From contig CALMQM010000093.1 of assembly GCA_937871435.1 (NCBI GenBank), positions 1-58,943 of the forward strand: DNA of 58,943 bases. Direction: 5' to 3'. This DNA comes from an uncultured Bacteroidota bacterium (GTDB lineage Bacteria; Bacteroidota; Bacteroidia; AKYH767-A; 2013-40CM-41-45). This document shows, one piece after another, positions 27,654 through 37,041 of the stretch. Every line of letters begins with the position of its first letter. Within the stretch, counting starts at the first letter, position 1. The translations under genes were made by a program, and so were the position numbers. The notes below the pieces were generated by a model. That model did not search any database. It was given only the letters and a program-made list of their open reading frames with translations, and was not told the origin of the DNA.

Positions 27654-28606
27654 AATGAAGGGCACTTAATGGTCCTGAATCTCTTCTTTTTAGGATGACA
27701 AGGGAACTGAAGTCCAAGTGATAATTCATGTGATCCTGCAGAGGCATTGTAGAGTTTAGATACCGTTACATCATAACTATATCCGAACTTAAAAATGCCC
27801 TGTTGAAGTCCAACCAATGCAATGAAAGCATCCCCTCCTCTATACCATAGTCCACCAACTAAAGGTGCTTTAGCTACATACAGTCCAATATTGTATTGCT
27901 GGAAATCGCGTTGTTTCTGATACAGGAAATTTGGAGAAATGTAGGTAGTACCATCTCTGTTGCCGGCAATTGGAATAACAGCCCCGATATGAGCTGTAAT
28001 CTTCATCGGCAATTTACTTCCGGGAGAAGTTTTAATGTAAAACTCTTCCGGTTCAGTCATGTGATGTACCGCTACTCCACCGTAATATCTGTTGCTGTAA
28101 CCGAGGATTCCTCCTGAGAAATCCCAGAAACTTTTGTTCGTATTTGGACGAATTTCCTGCGTTTCATAGATAAATCCGTATCTCGGATCAATCATATCCC
28201 CGAATGTGAGTTTATCCCAATCTACTTTCTTTTGAAAATAGGTTCCCTGCAAACCGAATTTTACTGAAAATTCACGGGTAACATTTAACTGATAAGAGTA
28301 AATTCCTGAAACAGTGGTAGTTGTAAGTGTTGCCTCCCCTGCTTTATCATTCAAAACAAGCAATCCTACTCCACCTCCAAGTGCTTCCACATGTTGGTCA
28401 TAAGAGGCTGTATATGTGACAAAAGTACCTGTTAAGGCCGGCCATTGATTTCTGTAATTCAGAGCTAATCTGGGGCAGCGGGCAGTTCCTGCAAAAGCAG
28501 GATTCAGATACAAAGGGTTCGCATAGAATTGGGTAAACTCAGGGTCCTGCGCAAGTACAACACCTGAAAACAGGAGAAAAAACCACAATAAACTTTTCCT
28601 GAGCAT
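27650..28606 (-). CDS. PorP/SprF-family type IX secretion outer-membrane protein
   Basis: 318 residues with signal peptide (ending VVLAQ). The opening QDPEFTQFYANPLYLNPAFAGTARCPR is the diagnostic PorP/SprF N-terminus. A 14-strand-type barrel follows with TTYISPNFLYQKQRDFQQYNIGLYV and a terminal HELSLGLQFPC. These proteins anchor or present T9SS cargo carrying type B sorting domains or take part in the PorKLMN assembly. It lies directly upstream of gldJ in the same direction. Confidence 0.92.
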   Translation of the reverse strand: MLRKSLLWFFLLFSGVVLAQDPEFTQFYANPLYLNPAFAGTARCPRLALNYRNQWPALTGTFVTYTASYDQHVEALGGGVGLLVLNDKAGEATLTTTTVSGIYSYQLNVTREFSVKFGLQGTYFQKKVDWDKLTFGDMIDPRYGFIYETQEIRPNTNKSFWDFSGGILGYSNRYYGGVAVHHMTEPEEFYIKTSPGSKLPMKITAHIGAVIPIAGNRDGTTYISPNFLYQKQRDFQQYNIGLYVAKAPLVGGLWYRGGDAFIALVGLQQGIFKFGYSYDVTVSKLYNASAGSHELSLGLQFPCHPKKKRFRTIKCPSF

Positions 28607-29098
28607 TTGGACCTAATTAGAGTTACGTCTTACGCTTGTCAATGTATAGAGTTACGCAGCTTGCGACTGACCAAAAGCTGCTAAATCCGGACAAGTGTAA
28701 GATTTGCGGGCAAATTAATAATTTTTTTTAGCTCAATTTTGTTTGTAGCAACCTGTGGATAATGACACAATGCAACCCTACTCAGGCTTTTGATTTTTTA
28801 TTTCTAAAACCTGCGCTGGATTGTACTGAATACAGTGGCTCCGAAATTTCTGCTAAAGATAAAAAAAAGGATTCATTGATTCGAGAAAAAAATGCAACTC
28901 CGTTCATTAACAAAATGATTAATCGTCTTCGTCAGGAAAAAGTAAGAAAGTGTTGATTTACAAAAAGAAGATAGTAAAACAAAGGATCGTTCAGCAATTT
29001 TAAATATTTTTGTTATGCAAAATAAAAGTGCTTTCCTTTCGTTTACGGGAGAACCACTTCCTGTTTACCATTACTTAAAATCAAACGCTTGTTTCTCC
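28607..29098. other. Intergenic region between porP/sprF and porU
   Basis: 492 bases between divergent T9SS genes. It holds a direct repeat TAGAGTTACG (28618-28627 and 28647-28656, 29-bp period) close to the porP/sprF start and a plus-strand -7 element TATTTTTG at 29005-29012 before porU. A 64-residue lysine-rich frame at 28762-28956 has no recognisable features; I do not call it. Confidence 0.5.
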
Positions 29099-32000
29099 AT
29101 GTATAAAAAAAGACTATGGACAGTTCTTCTCTTTTGTCTTCCTTTTCTTGCTCACTCTGCTGACTCATTCCAATCACCTCAGGACAAAATTGCAATTTCA
29201 TGGTTGCCGGTATTGGAAACATCCACTCCGGACGAAACTCCAGAACGCACTCTGAGGTTTGAAGGTGGTTCTTACAATGAATTTTTTCAACCTGAATTTG
29301 TCAGAACAATTCCACTCACTTCCAATAGCAGCAATGTGAACGCGACTTTAAGTGAAGTTGAAACTGAACCACTCAAGGAAGCAAATCTGCTCAGCCACCC
29401 TGAAAAGATTGGCCCGGAATTTAAGATTGAAACCAGTGTTGTCTACAGAAAAAAAATGCCTTATGCTTCTGTACGCATCCTGCCTATCCGGAAATCTAAG
29501 ACCGGACAAGGATTTGAAAAACTGATTTCATTCAAGTTAAATGTTTCCCCGTCATTTAACACTAACCGAATCTCACCTGCACGGGCATACTCAAGCAATA
29601 GTGTTCTTGCAAATGGAGACTGGTACAAATTCAGTGTTGTGAACAACGGAGTGTACAAAATCACATACACTCAATTGAAGAATTTAGGAATTGATATCGA
29701 CAATATCGATCCTCATAACATTCGTATTTATGGAAATGGTGGCGGCATGCTTCCTCAGGCCAATTCCAAACCGCGGCCGGATGATTTACTTGAAAATGCT
29801 ATTCTTGTTATTGGCGAATCCGACAATCATTTTGACGCAGCTGACTATATTTTATTCTACGGTACAAGTCAACATCGCTGGATTCAGGATCCTGTCACCA
29901 ATAAATTCAGTCATGTGATGAATCAGTATTCGGATAGTACTTACTATTTCATCACAACTGGTTTGGGCGCTGGAAAAAGAATTCAAACGAGGAATTCTTC
30001 TTCATCCGGTGCAACGAATACCGTCAATTCCTTTGATGCTTATGCATACCATGAAATTGACGCAGTGAATCTTTTAAAATCCGGTCGCGACTGGTATGGT
30101 GAAAATTTTGACAATGTGAATAACAGTCATTCTTTTTCATTTTCCATCCCAAGTATCATTACCACAGACACCTTATTAGTGAGAGCCTCGCTAATCGGTC
30201 GCGCCGAAAACAGTTCGAACAATTCATTCACCCTTTCATTGAATGGACAGACTTTAGCAACTCAGGCATTTTCATCAGTGGGTAGTTCTCCTCAGGATAA
30301 TTATGCCGCGCCTGTGTATATGACCAAAACACTTTTCCCTTCCTCCGGAATTTTGAATGTCGGACTTTCGATGTACTCCGCAGATCCGAATAGTCAGGGA
30401 TGGCTGAATGGTATTGATCTTAACCTGCGTTGTCAGTTGAATTATCTCAATCAGGGGAATCAATTTCTCTTTCGTGATACCCGTTCTGTGGGACCCGGAA
30501 ACATCAGTGATTTTACGATAAGCAATACCAATAACACAACAATGGTATGGGATGTAACAGATCCTACAAATGTTGTTACTCAACAAAGTACTTTTGCTTC
30601 CAATGCAAGTAATTTCAGAACTGAGACTTCTTCTTTACACGAGTTCATCGCGTTCAATGAATCAAGCACCTACTCTCCTGTTTTCACCGGATTAATCGAG
30701 AATCAGAATCTGCATGCTTCACCCAAAGCTACTTTATTGATTGTTACCAGTCCTTTGTTTTTAAATGAAGCGAACGAATTAGCGGATTTTCACCGTACAC
30801 ACGATGGATACGCAACAGTAGTTGCTACAACAACTCAAATCTTCAATGAGTTTTCTTCCGGGGCACAAGACGTAAGTGCGATTCGTGATTTCGTGAAAAT
30901 GTTTTACGACCGCGCTTACACACCGGGTGATCTTCCACGCTATTTATTGATCCTTGGTGACGCTTCCTATGACAATAAAAACCGACTTTCTTCAAATACC
31001 AATTTTGTCACGTCTTATCAAAGTTATGGATCCCTCAATCAGACACAGACTTATATGTCTGATGATTTCTTTGGGTTGCTGGATGATGCTGAAGGAGATT
31101 GGTACAATGGAGAAATTGTAGATCTGAGTGTTGGGCGTCTACCTGTAAAATCTGTTCAGGAAGCACAGGGAATGGTAAACAAAATCATTCATTATGCAGG
31201 CGCGGATTTAAATGGCACATTGAACGCAAACGGAATTAACAGCACTGTTTATGCCGACTGGAGAAATGTGGTCACATTTGTTTCTGATGATCAGGACAGC
31301 AATACTCACTTCAAACAAGCAGATACAATCGCCAAAAGAGTTTCCCGAGATTACCCTTTATTCAATCTCGACAAAATTTACATGGATGCTTACAATCAGC
31401 AATCTACTCCTGGAGGAAACAGATATCCTGACGGACACAAAGCTCTTGTTGACAGAGTGCAGAAAGGCTCCCTCCTTCTGACATACATCGGACATGGCGG
31501 AGAAGTTGGTTGGGGACATGAACGTTTTCTTGAAGTGGACGATATTAATAACTGGACGAACCTTAATGCCATGCCGGCATTTCTTACTGCTACATGTGAG
31601 TTTACCCGTGTCGATGATCCCGGCAGAACCTCCGCCGGTGAATTGGTATTTCTGAATCCGAATGGCGGAGGAATTTGTCTGTTTACTACCTCCCGACTCG
31701 CTTTTTCCAGCTCAAACTATAATCTCTGTCAACGCTTTTTTACTCACGTCTTCACTGAAATTGACGGGCATATGCCAAGTATCGGGGACATCTTTGAGCA
31801 AACAAAAATTGACGTTTACACAGATCAATACGTCAGAAATTTCATTCTGATTGGAGACCCTGCTTTGCGCATGGCTTATCCGAAACTTTCGGTCAAGACA
31901 AATACCATAAACGGATATGACATCAATTCAGTAGTGGATACACTGAAGGCATTACGTCACATCACCATAACGGGAGAAATACAAAATTCATCAGGCTCCA

Positions 32001-32980
32001 AAGTGAGCTCCTTCAATGGGATTATTTACCCGACTGTTTTTGATAAATGGGTAACCTATTATACATTAGGAAATGACCGTAACGTAACCAATGATCCATC
32101 TTATGCAGCTCCTTTTGAATTGCAAAAAAATATTATTTACAGAGGTAAAGCCAGCGTTGTAAATGGTGAATTCAGTTTCTCTTTTGTTGTCCCGAAAGAT
32201 ATTCAGTTTCAGTATGGAAATGGAAAACTAAGTTATTATGCACAGGACGGTTCTACAGATGCATCCGGATTCAGCACACGGGTTCTGGTGGGCGGATATG
32301 ACACTTCCGTTCCACAAGATGCAAAAGGTCCTGAGATAAAACTTTATATCAATGATGAGAAATTTGTTCGCGGAGGTATGACAGATAAAAATCCGGTTCT
32401 GTATGCGGTAGTAGTCGACAGCAGTGGATTAAATACTGTTGGCAATGGAATCGGACATGACATGACTGCAGAACTTGATAACAGCAACAGCAAGATTTAT
32501 GTCTTGAACGATTATTATGAAAATGAACTGAACAGTTATCAAAAAGGAAAAGTCAGGTATCCGTTCAAAGATCTTGCTGCAGGACCCCATTCCGTGAACC
32601 TCAAAGTTTGGGATGTATTCAATAATTCAAGTGAAGCCACAACTGATTTTGTAGTTGCTGAGTCGGCAAAATTAGCACTGGATCATGTCTTGAATTATCC
32701 GAATCCATTTACTACGCACACAACATTCATGTTTGAACATAACCGTCCATTCACCAATCTGGATATACAAATTCAAATTTTTACGGTCTCCGGAAAACTC
32801 ATTAAAACACTTGCCAGTAAAATATATTCTGAAGGTTATCGTTCCGATGATCTCGAATGGAACGGCCTGGATGATTTTGGTGATAAAATCGGGAAAGGTG
32901 TGTATGTTTATAAGCTTCGGGTTCGTTCTTCCGATGGAGATTATGCCGATAAATTCGAAAAACTCGTGATTCTGCGTTAA
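29099..32980 (+). CDS. porU: Type IX secretion sortase PorU (C25 gingipain-like)
   Basis: 1293 residues from MYKKRLWTVLLFCLPFLAHS (signal peptide). The catalytic part is a C25 peptidase domain with His799 in TYIGHGGEVGWGHE and Cys833 in LTATCEFTRVDDPG. Beta-domains follow and the protein ends in a type A sorting domain (LNYPNPFTTHTTFMFEH ... GKGVYVYKLRV ... EKLVIL). PorU removes the sorting domains of T9SS cargo and links them to A-LPS at the surface. An in-frame ATG at 29015 would put 28 residues before the signal peptide and lies just ahead of the predicted transcription start, so it is rejected. PorV follows 60 nt downstream. Confidence 0.95.
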   Translation: MYKKRLWTVLLFCLPFLAHSADSFQSPQDKIAISWLPVLETSTPDETPERTLRFEGGSYNEFFQPEFVRTIPLTSNSSNVNATLSEVETEPLKEANLLSHPEKIGPEFKIETSVVYRKKMPYASVRILPIRKSKTGQGFEKLISFKLNVSPSFNTNRISPARAYSSNSVLANGDWYKFSVVNNGVYKITYTQLKNLGIDIDNIDPHNIRIYGNGGGMLPQANSKPRPDDLLENAILVIGESDNHFDAADYILFYGTSQHRWIQDPVTNKFSHVMNQYSDSTYYFITTGLGAGKRIQTRNSSSSGATNTVNSFDAYAYHEIDAVNLLKSGRDWYGENFDNVNNSHSFSFSIPSIITTDTLLVRASLIGRAENSSNNSFTLSLNGQTLATQAFSSVGSSPQDNYAAPVYMTKTLFPSSGILNVGLSMYSADPNSQGWLNGIDLNLRCQLNYLNQGNQFLFRDTRSVGPGNISDFTISNTNNTTMVWDVTDPTNVVTQQSTFASNASNFRTETSSLHEFIAFNESSTYSPVFTGLIENQNLHASPKATLLIVTSPLFLNEANELADFHRTHDGYATVVATTTQIFNEFSSGAQDVSAIRDFVKMFYDRAYTPGDLPRYLLILGDASYDNKNRLSSNTNFVTSYQSYGSLNQTQTYMSDDFFGLLDDAEGDWYNGEIVDLSVGRLPVKSVQEAQGMVNKIIHYAGADLNGTLNANGINSTVYADWRNVVTFVSDDQDSNTHFKQADTIAKRVSRDYPLFNLDKIYMDAYNQQSTPGGNRYPDGHKALVDRVQKGSLLLTYIGHGGEVGWGHERFLEVDDINNWTNLNAMPAFLTATCEFTRVDDPGRTSAGELVFLNPNGGGICLFTTSRLAFSSSNYNLCQRFFTHVFTEIDGHMPSIGDIFEQTKIDVYTDQYVRNFILIGDPALRMAYPKLSVKTNTINGYDINSVVDTLKALRHITITGEIQNSSGSKVSSFNGIIYPTVFDKWVTYYTLGNDRNVTNDPSYAAPFELQKNIIYRGKASVVNGEFSFSFVVPKDIQFQYGNGKLSYYAQDGSTDASGFSTRVLVGGYDTSVPQDAKGPEIKLYINDEKFVRGGMTDKNPVLYAVVVDSSGLNTVGNGIGHDMTAELDNSNSKIYVLNDYYENELNSYQKGKVRYPFKDLAAGPHSVNLKVWDVFNNSSEATTDFVVAESAKLALDHVLNYPNPFTTHTTFMFEHNRPFTNLDIQIQIFTVSGKLIKTLASKIYSEGYRSDDLEWNGLDDFGDKIGKGVYVYKLRVRSSDGDYADKFEKLVILR

Positions 32981-33040
32981 TTAAACAAAACAAATCTTGT
33001 TTATTCACGTATATTTGCCGACCACATTTTATAACGAAAA

Positions 33041-34282
33041 ATGCATTTTACACAAAAAAAGGCCTTTTTAGCATTGTTTAGCGCTCTGCTGGCCACAGGG
33101 TCCGCTTCCGCTCAGATCAATTCTTTTAAAGATTCACTTCTGGGTCAGATTAACACCATCACTACTTCCGTTCCTTTCTTGCAAATCGCTCCGGATTCAC
33201 GTGCCGGCGGTATGGGAGATTATGGTGTAGCAACTTCTCCGGATCCAAACTCGATTCACTGGAACCCTGCAAAACTGGCTTTTGCAGATAAAAATTTCGG
33301 TTTCTCAATTTCGTATACTCCCTGGTTGCGTGCTTTGGTGAACGACATCAACCTCGCATATATTTCAGGATATAAAAAATTGAAAAATGACCAGGCCTTC
33401 GCGGCTTCATTGCTGTATTTCTCTTTGGGAAATATTGACTTCACAAATGACAACGCGGAAAAAGTAGGATCTTTTAACCCGAATGAATGGGCGTTTGATG
33501 TAGCCTACTCCCGTAAACTTGGTGAAGATTTCTCCGGCGGTATCGCATTGCGTTACATTTATTCAAATCTAACCGGTGGTGTAGCGATTGCAAATAATAC
33601 AATCCAGACTCACGCAGGAACTTCAGTCGCAGCGGATATCTCAGGGTATTACAGAAAGGATATTGAAGTTTCAAACAAGAAATCAATTCTTGCATTTGGT
33701 TTGAATTTATCCAACATTGGATCTAAAATTTCCTACACCGATACAAAGTCAAAAGATTTTATTCCAACCAACTTCCGTTTAGGTACAAATCTCAAAATGG
33801 AGTTGGACAATTACAATACTATTTCTTTCGGTGCTGATATCAATAAGCTCCTTGTTCCTACTCCTCCAGTATATCTGAAAACCAGCGATGGTCGCGACAG
33901 TCTGGATGCTGATTTGAACAAAATCATTCAGGCAGGAAAAGATCCTAATGATGTTTCCCCTGCAGGCGCTTTGTTCAGTTCCTGGTCTGATGCACCTGCC
34001 GGTTTTAAAGAAGAATTGAAAGAGTTTACATACTCTATCGGCGCTGAATACTGGTACGACAAACAATTTGCTATCCGTGCCGGTTATTTCCATGAAGCGA
34101 GCACAAAAGGAAATCGTAAATTCTTCACAATCGGTGCCGGTCTTCGTTACAATGTGTTTGGACTCGACTTTGCATACCTCATCCCTACTACACAAAGAAA
34201 TCCACTTGAAAACACTCTTCGATTTACTTTGATCTTTGATTTTGAAGGATTGAAAAAAGAGAACTCAGAAAGTACTGAATAA
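33041..34282 (+). CDS. porV: Type IX secretion outer-membrane protein PorV
   Basis: 413 residues with signal peptide to about 24 (GSASAQ). TTSVPFLQIAPDSRAGGMGDYGVATSPDPNSIHWNPAKLAF is the conserved PorV/LptO N-terminus, followed by a FadL-like 14-strand barrel and a last strand LRFTLIFDFEGL. PorV shuttles cargo from the SprA translocon to PorU, its gene partner here. Own -7-like element TATATTTG (33010-33017) lies just before it. Confidence 0.95.
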   Translation: MHFTQKKAFLALFSALLATGSASAQINSFKDSLLGQINTITTSVPFLQIAPDSRAGGMGDYGVATSPDPNSIHWNPAKLAFADKNFGFSISYTPWLRALVNDINLAYISGYKKLKNDQAFAASLLYFSLGNIDFTNDNAEKVGSFNPNEWAFDVAYSRKLGEDFSGGIALRYIYSNLTGGVAIANNTIQTHAGTSVAADISGYYRKDIEVSNKKSILAFGLNLSNIGSKISYTDTKSKDFIPTNFRLGTNLKMELDNYNTISFGADINKLLVPTPPVYLKTSDGRDSLDADLNKIIQAGKDPNDVSPAGALFSSWSDAPAGFKEELKEFTYSIGAEYWYDKQFAIRAGYFHEASTKGNRKFFTIGAGLRYNVFGLDFAYLIPTTQRNPLENTLRFTLIFDFEGLKKENSESTE

Positions 34283-34298
34283 ATCACCCATTCAATAA

Positions 34299-34338
34299 AA
34301 AAGAAAAGCGGGCGAATAATCGTCCGCTTTTCTTTTTT
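34299..34338. terminator. Terminator after porV
   Basis: Long stem with an arm AAGAAAAGCGGGCGA (34301-34315) pairing with TCGTCCGCTTTTCTT (one G-T pair), short loop AATAA, A-run before and T-run after; ends the porU-porV unit and lies 18 nt before ispF. Confidence 0.85.
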
Positions 34339-34355
34339 CTGTTTTTTTGTATGAC

Positions 34356-34838
34356 ATGAAAAAGATAAGAATAGGATTTGGATTCGACGTCCACCAATTG
34401 GCAGATGGACGTGATTTTTGGCTTGGTGGAATATTGGTCCCGCATCAAAAAGGTGCAGTCGGACATTCAGACGCGGATGTAATGATCCATGCCATATGTG
34501 ATGCATTGCTTGGCGCCGCCAATCTTGGTGATATAGGTAAACACTTTCCTGATACATCCCAGGAATTCAAAAATATCGACAGCAAAATTCTCCTTCAAAA
34601 AGTTTGTTCCCTGATTGATTCCAACAATTGGGAAATTGGGAATGTGGATGTTACTCTCTGTCTCGAGAAACCTAAAATTGCACCTTTTATTCCTCAAATG
34701 CAGGAAGTATTATCAAAAGTAGCAGGGATAGAGAAAGAAGATATTTCAATCAAGGCAACTACGAATGAGAAAATGGGATATGTCGGGCGACAGGAAGGTG
34801 TCCATTGTTATGCTGTTGCACTATTGCTTAAGAAATAG
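34356..34838 (+). CDS. ispF: 2-C-methyl-D-erythritol 2,4-cyclodiphosphate synthase
   Basis: 160 residues starting MKKIRIGFGFDVHQL (Asp and His zinc ligands in DVH). HSDADVMIHAICDALLGAANLGDIGKHFPDT carries the third zinc histidine and CDP-binding residues; ATTNEKMGYVGR and EGVHCYAVALL complete the family. It makes the cyclic diphosphate of the MEP isoprenoid pathway. Single gene, bounded by terminators on both sides. Confidence 0.97.
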   Translation: MKKIRIGFGFDVHQLADGRDFWLGGILVPHQKGAVGHSDADVMIHAICDALLGAANLGDIGKHFPDTSQEFKNIDSKILLQKVCSLIDSNNWEIGNVDVTLCLEKPKIAPFIPQMQEVLSKVAGIEKEDISIKATTNEKMGYVGRQEGVHCYAVALLLKK

Positions 34839-34847
34839 ATCCAAACA

Positions 34848-34883
34848 AAAAAATCCGGGCACATCGTCCCGGATTTTTTTTTC
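34848..34883 (+). terminator. ispF terminator
   Basis: Stem AAAAAATCCGGG (34848-34859) with CCCGGATTTTTT (34868-34879), 8-nt loop, T-run. Confidence 0.9.
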
Positions 34884-34992
34884 AATACAAATTGTAGTGT
34901 ACGTTTTTCTTTTCTCTGCTTGTGAAAACTACCGGAACTTAATCTATGATTCTTCAGGCAAGGCCCCTAAAAAACAGCTTTGATAAGTCAAA

Positions 34993-35667
34993 TCAGAAAG
35001 ATGTAAAAGTGTATCCTAATCCAATGATGTAATCATTAGCAGGACTCACCAGACTGTGCTGAATCAGGTAAAAGACATTGATGCTGTGATGAAGATTGAA
35101 CTCATAATCTACTCCTGCTTCATAGCGGAAACGATCAATTCCTTCATCTTTTTCTTTCGCGTTATCAATGAGATAAAAAACTTCAGTGGCGAGGTATGGA
35201 GAATATTTTTTGTTCAAATCAATTTTGGCTGTGAGCTTTGTGCGGGAATACCATTCGGGTATTTTCCCCAACTCACTTGAATTAATATCTGTCAATTGTT
35301 CCTGCACTCGTTCTCTGAGGGATAATGTAACAGGACTGATTTTGTATTTATAAGCCAGATCAAGATAAAATCTGTGTCTCTTGCTGTAATACGTTTCCTT
35401 GTTTTTAGAAATTAGCCTGTAATTCAGTGAGGCCTTAAAACGCTTTGTGATATTGTATTCCAGGCTCAGATCGGTAAAATACTGATCTATCCTCGACATG
35501 TTATCCCACAACCGGAATTGCTCACCGATGGCACCGGACCATTTTTGCGTGAACTTATGTTGCAGCGTCAGACTGGTCCATAAACCGGCATCCTCCTGTG
35601 CTTTGGCCATACCTGACACAGACAGAAAGAGAACAAGAAAAGCAAACCGGATTTTGGAATAAATCAT
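34993..35667 (-). CDS. DUF2490 outer-membrane protein
   Basis: 224 residues, signal peptide to SGMAKAQ, then DAGLWTSLTLQHKFTQKWSGAIGEQFRL and repeated amphipathic strands (SLEYNITKRFKASLNYRLI, RFYLDLAYKYKISP, FRYEAGVDYEFN), ending in a short aromatic strand GLGYTFTSF. This is the DUF2490 barrel pattern. It overlaps the DUF4956 stop by 4 nt, so it is the last gene of the VTC operon. It could be the outer-membrane exit or anchor for that system; this is inference. Confidence 0.82.
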   Translation of the reverse strand: MIYSKIRFAFLVLFLSVSGMAKAQEDAGLWTSLTLQHKFTQKWSGAIGEQFRLWDNMSRIDQYFTDLSLEYNITKRFKASLNYRLISKNKETYYSKRHRFYLDLAYKYKISPVTLSLRERVQEQLTDINSSELGKIPEWYSRTKLTAKIDLNKKYSPYLATEVFYLIDNAKEKDEGIDRFRYEAGVDYEFNLHHSINVFYLIQHSLVSPANDYIIGLGYTFTSF

Positions 35668-36281
35668 GATTTTTTTGAAGCGACTGTATCCTCGTAAAAA
35701 TAAATCTTAATGACGGCAATGTCTTTCAGGAAATCAATTTTATTAATACTCACACGGTGAATATCCAAGCCTGTCCGTTTTTTTAGATCTTCAATCAATG
35801 CCTGATGATGTTCCGGCTTGATCATTTCAATATTTTCATATTGAACTGTCTTAATCATCTCATTTCTTACCAGCCAGTTTCCATCCAATGCATAGGTAAA
35901 ACCAATCAAGATAATATTGATTATAGCCAATTCAAAATATGTAGCTTTACTAACAGCGGAAATCAATCCCATTGCGATTACGATAAAGAGATAGGTCATG
36001 TCTTTAGTCGAAATACCTTCTGTTCTGTAACGCAACATGGAGAACACAGCAAACAAGCCAAAAGCTGCTCCCATACTCAAATCCACTTTATTCAACAAAT
36101 AAGTAATTACAAAAATGATGATGTTGAATAAGAAGAATGTGAACAGGTAATCTTTCTTTTTGTAAATCCTGAAATAGATAAGTCTGACAAGGATTAACAT
36201 TGAGATTACATCTATTAAAAGACGTATAAAAAACTTGTCGGACAGTTTGTCAAAGAGTTCGAAAGCTGCTGGATCGTTCAT
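35664..36281 (-). CDS. DUF4956 membrane protein
   Basis: 205 residues with about four membrane helices in the first 130 residues (LLIDVISMLILVRLIYF, YLFTFFLFNIIIFVITYLL, GAAFGLFAVFSMLRYRTEGI, YLFIVIAMGLISAV) and a soluble C-terminal domain. The segment GLFAVFSMLRYRTEGISTKDMTYLFI is the conserved DUF4956 core. The family is repeatedly found beside VTC-domain proteins, as here (2 nt spacing), which suggests a membrane partner of the polymerase. No function is proven. Confidence 0.88.
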   Translation of the reverse strand: MNDPAAFELFDKLSDKFFIRLLIDVISMLILVRLIYFRIYKKKDYLFTFFLFNIIIFVITYLLNKVDLSMGAAFGLFAVFSMLRYRTEGISTKDMTYLFIVIAMGLISAVSKATYFELAIINIILIGFTYALDGNWLVRNEMIKTVQYENIEMIKPEHHQALIEDLKKRTGLDIHRVSINKIDFLKDIAVIKIYFYEDTVASKKS

Positions 36282-36283
36282 TG

Positions 36284-37033
36284 TTACTTTAGTAATTTAG
36301 TTAAATAAAGGAGTGTCGGTTTGAAATTATTTTTCTTGATTTCCGGGTTGAGACTGATTACACCCAGACAATATTTACTGATGGATTTTTGAAGAATGGA
36401 ATACTTTTTCATCAGGTCAATGAATGGGCTTTTATCTCGTCCACTGCCTTGTTTCACTTCCGCGATAACCAATCCTTTGTAATCAACAGTCTTGTGTGAG
36501 TCTTTGAACAACAACTCTGTATCAATTGTTAATCTTTCCTGAGAATGCTTATTTACGAATGTCATCCGAAGGTAATTAACCCATAATTTCGCTTTCAGTG
36601 TTTGCGGGTCAACCGGTGAAATGCTTCTTACAAGTTCTTCTGATTTATCGGAAATCTGATGAACGATTTCAGGTCGTTTGATACGATCCTTGATCGTTCT
36701 TCCTTTGTTATTTTTGAATTTTACTTCAAAAAAATGAAGGTTGGATTCTACGTATCTCCGTGATCTGAATTTAAATCTGTTTAGTTTACCATTATGATGA
36801 CCAAGATACAAGGCATAAAGGTCAGTATCAAAGTAGAGAGTTTCGTAATGGGTGTATCGCTTCTCCCCCGCTTCCAGTACATAATAATCATTTTTCATCT
36901 GCTCTAAAATCTCCGACAGATGAGTATCACGGAACATGAATTTAGTATCGACCCTGTCAAGCAATTTGACATTGTCCATTTGCTTTAATGAAATCGGTTC
37001 AAAAGAACCTAATATAGGATCGAGTAGACTCAC
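36284..37033 (-). CDS. VTC-domain (polyphosphate polymerase-type) protein
   Basis: 249 residues with the triphosphate-tunnel VTC fold. Charged strand residues expected inside the tunnel are present: LLDRVDTKFMF, YETLYFDTD, KLNRFKFRSRRY, FFEVKFKNNKGRTIKDRI, RLTIDTELLF, GLVIAEVKQG, and the final SKYCLGV. Yeast Vtc4 uses such a tunnel to make polyphosphate from ATP; bacterial members next to DUF4956 are poorly known. Start is GTG with no nearby ATG before the conserved region. There is no SPX domain and no membrane helix, so it would depend on the DUF4956 protein for membrane location. Confidence 0.87.
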   Translation of the reverse strand: MSLLDPILGSFEPISLKQMDNVKLLDRVDTKFMFRDTHLSEILEQMKNDYYVLEAGEKRYTHYETLYFDTDLYALYLGHHNGKLNRFKFRSRRYVESNLHFFEVKFKNNKGRTIKDRIKRPEIVHQISDKSEELVRSISPVDPQTLKAKLWVNYLRMTFVNKHSQERLTIDTELLFKDSHKTVDYKGLVIAEVKQGSGRDKSPFIDLMKKYSILQKSISKYCLGVISLNPEIKKNNFKPTLLYLTKLLK

Positions 37034-37041
37034 AGGGGCAA

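Noticed and set aside
28762-28956. 64-residue frame between porP/sprF and porU
   Set aside because: No family features, no promoter or ribosome-binding site; lysine-rich content looks like chance in a control region.
29015-29098. Earlier ATG for porU
   Set aside because: Would put 28 residues before the signal peptide, and the start would precede or overlap the predicted transcription start following TATTTTTG (29005-29012).
34765-34983. 72-residue frame overlapping the end of ispF
   Set aside because: Runs through the ispF coding sequence and its terminator; no promoter or motif.
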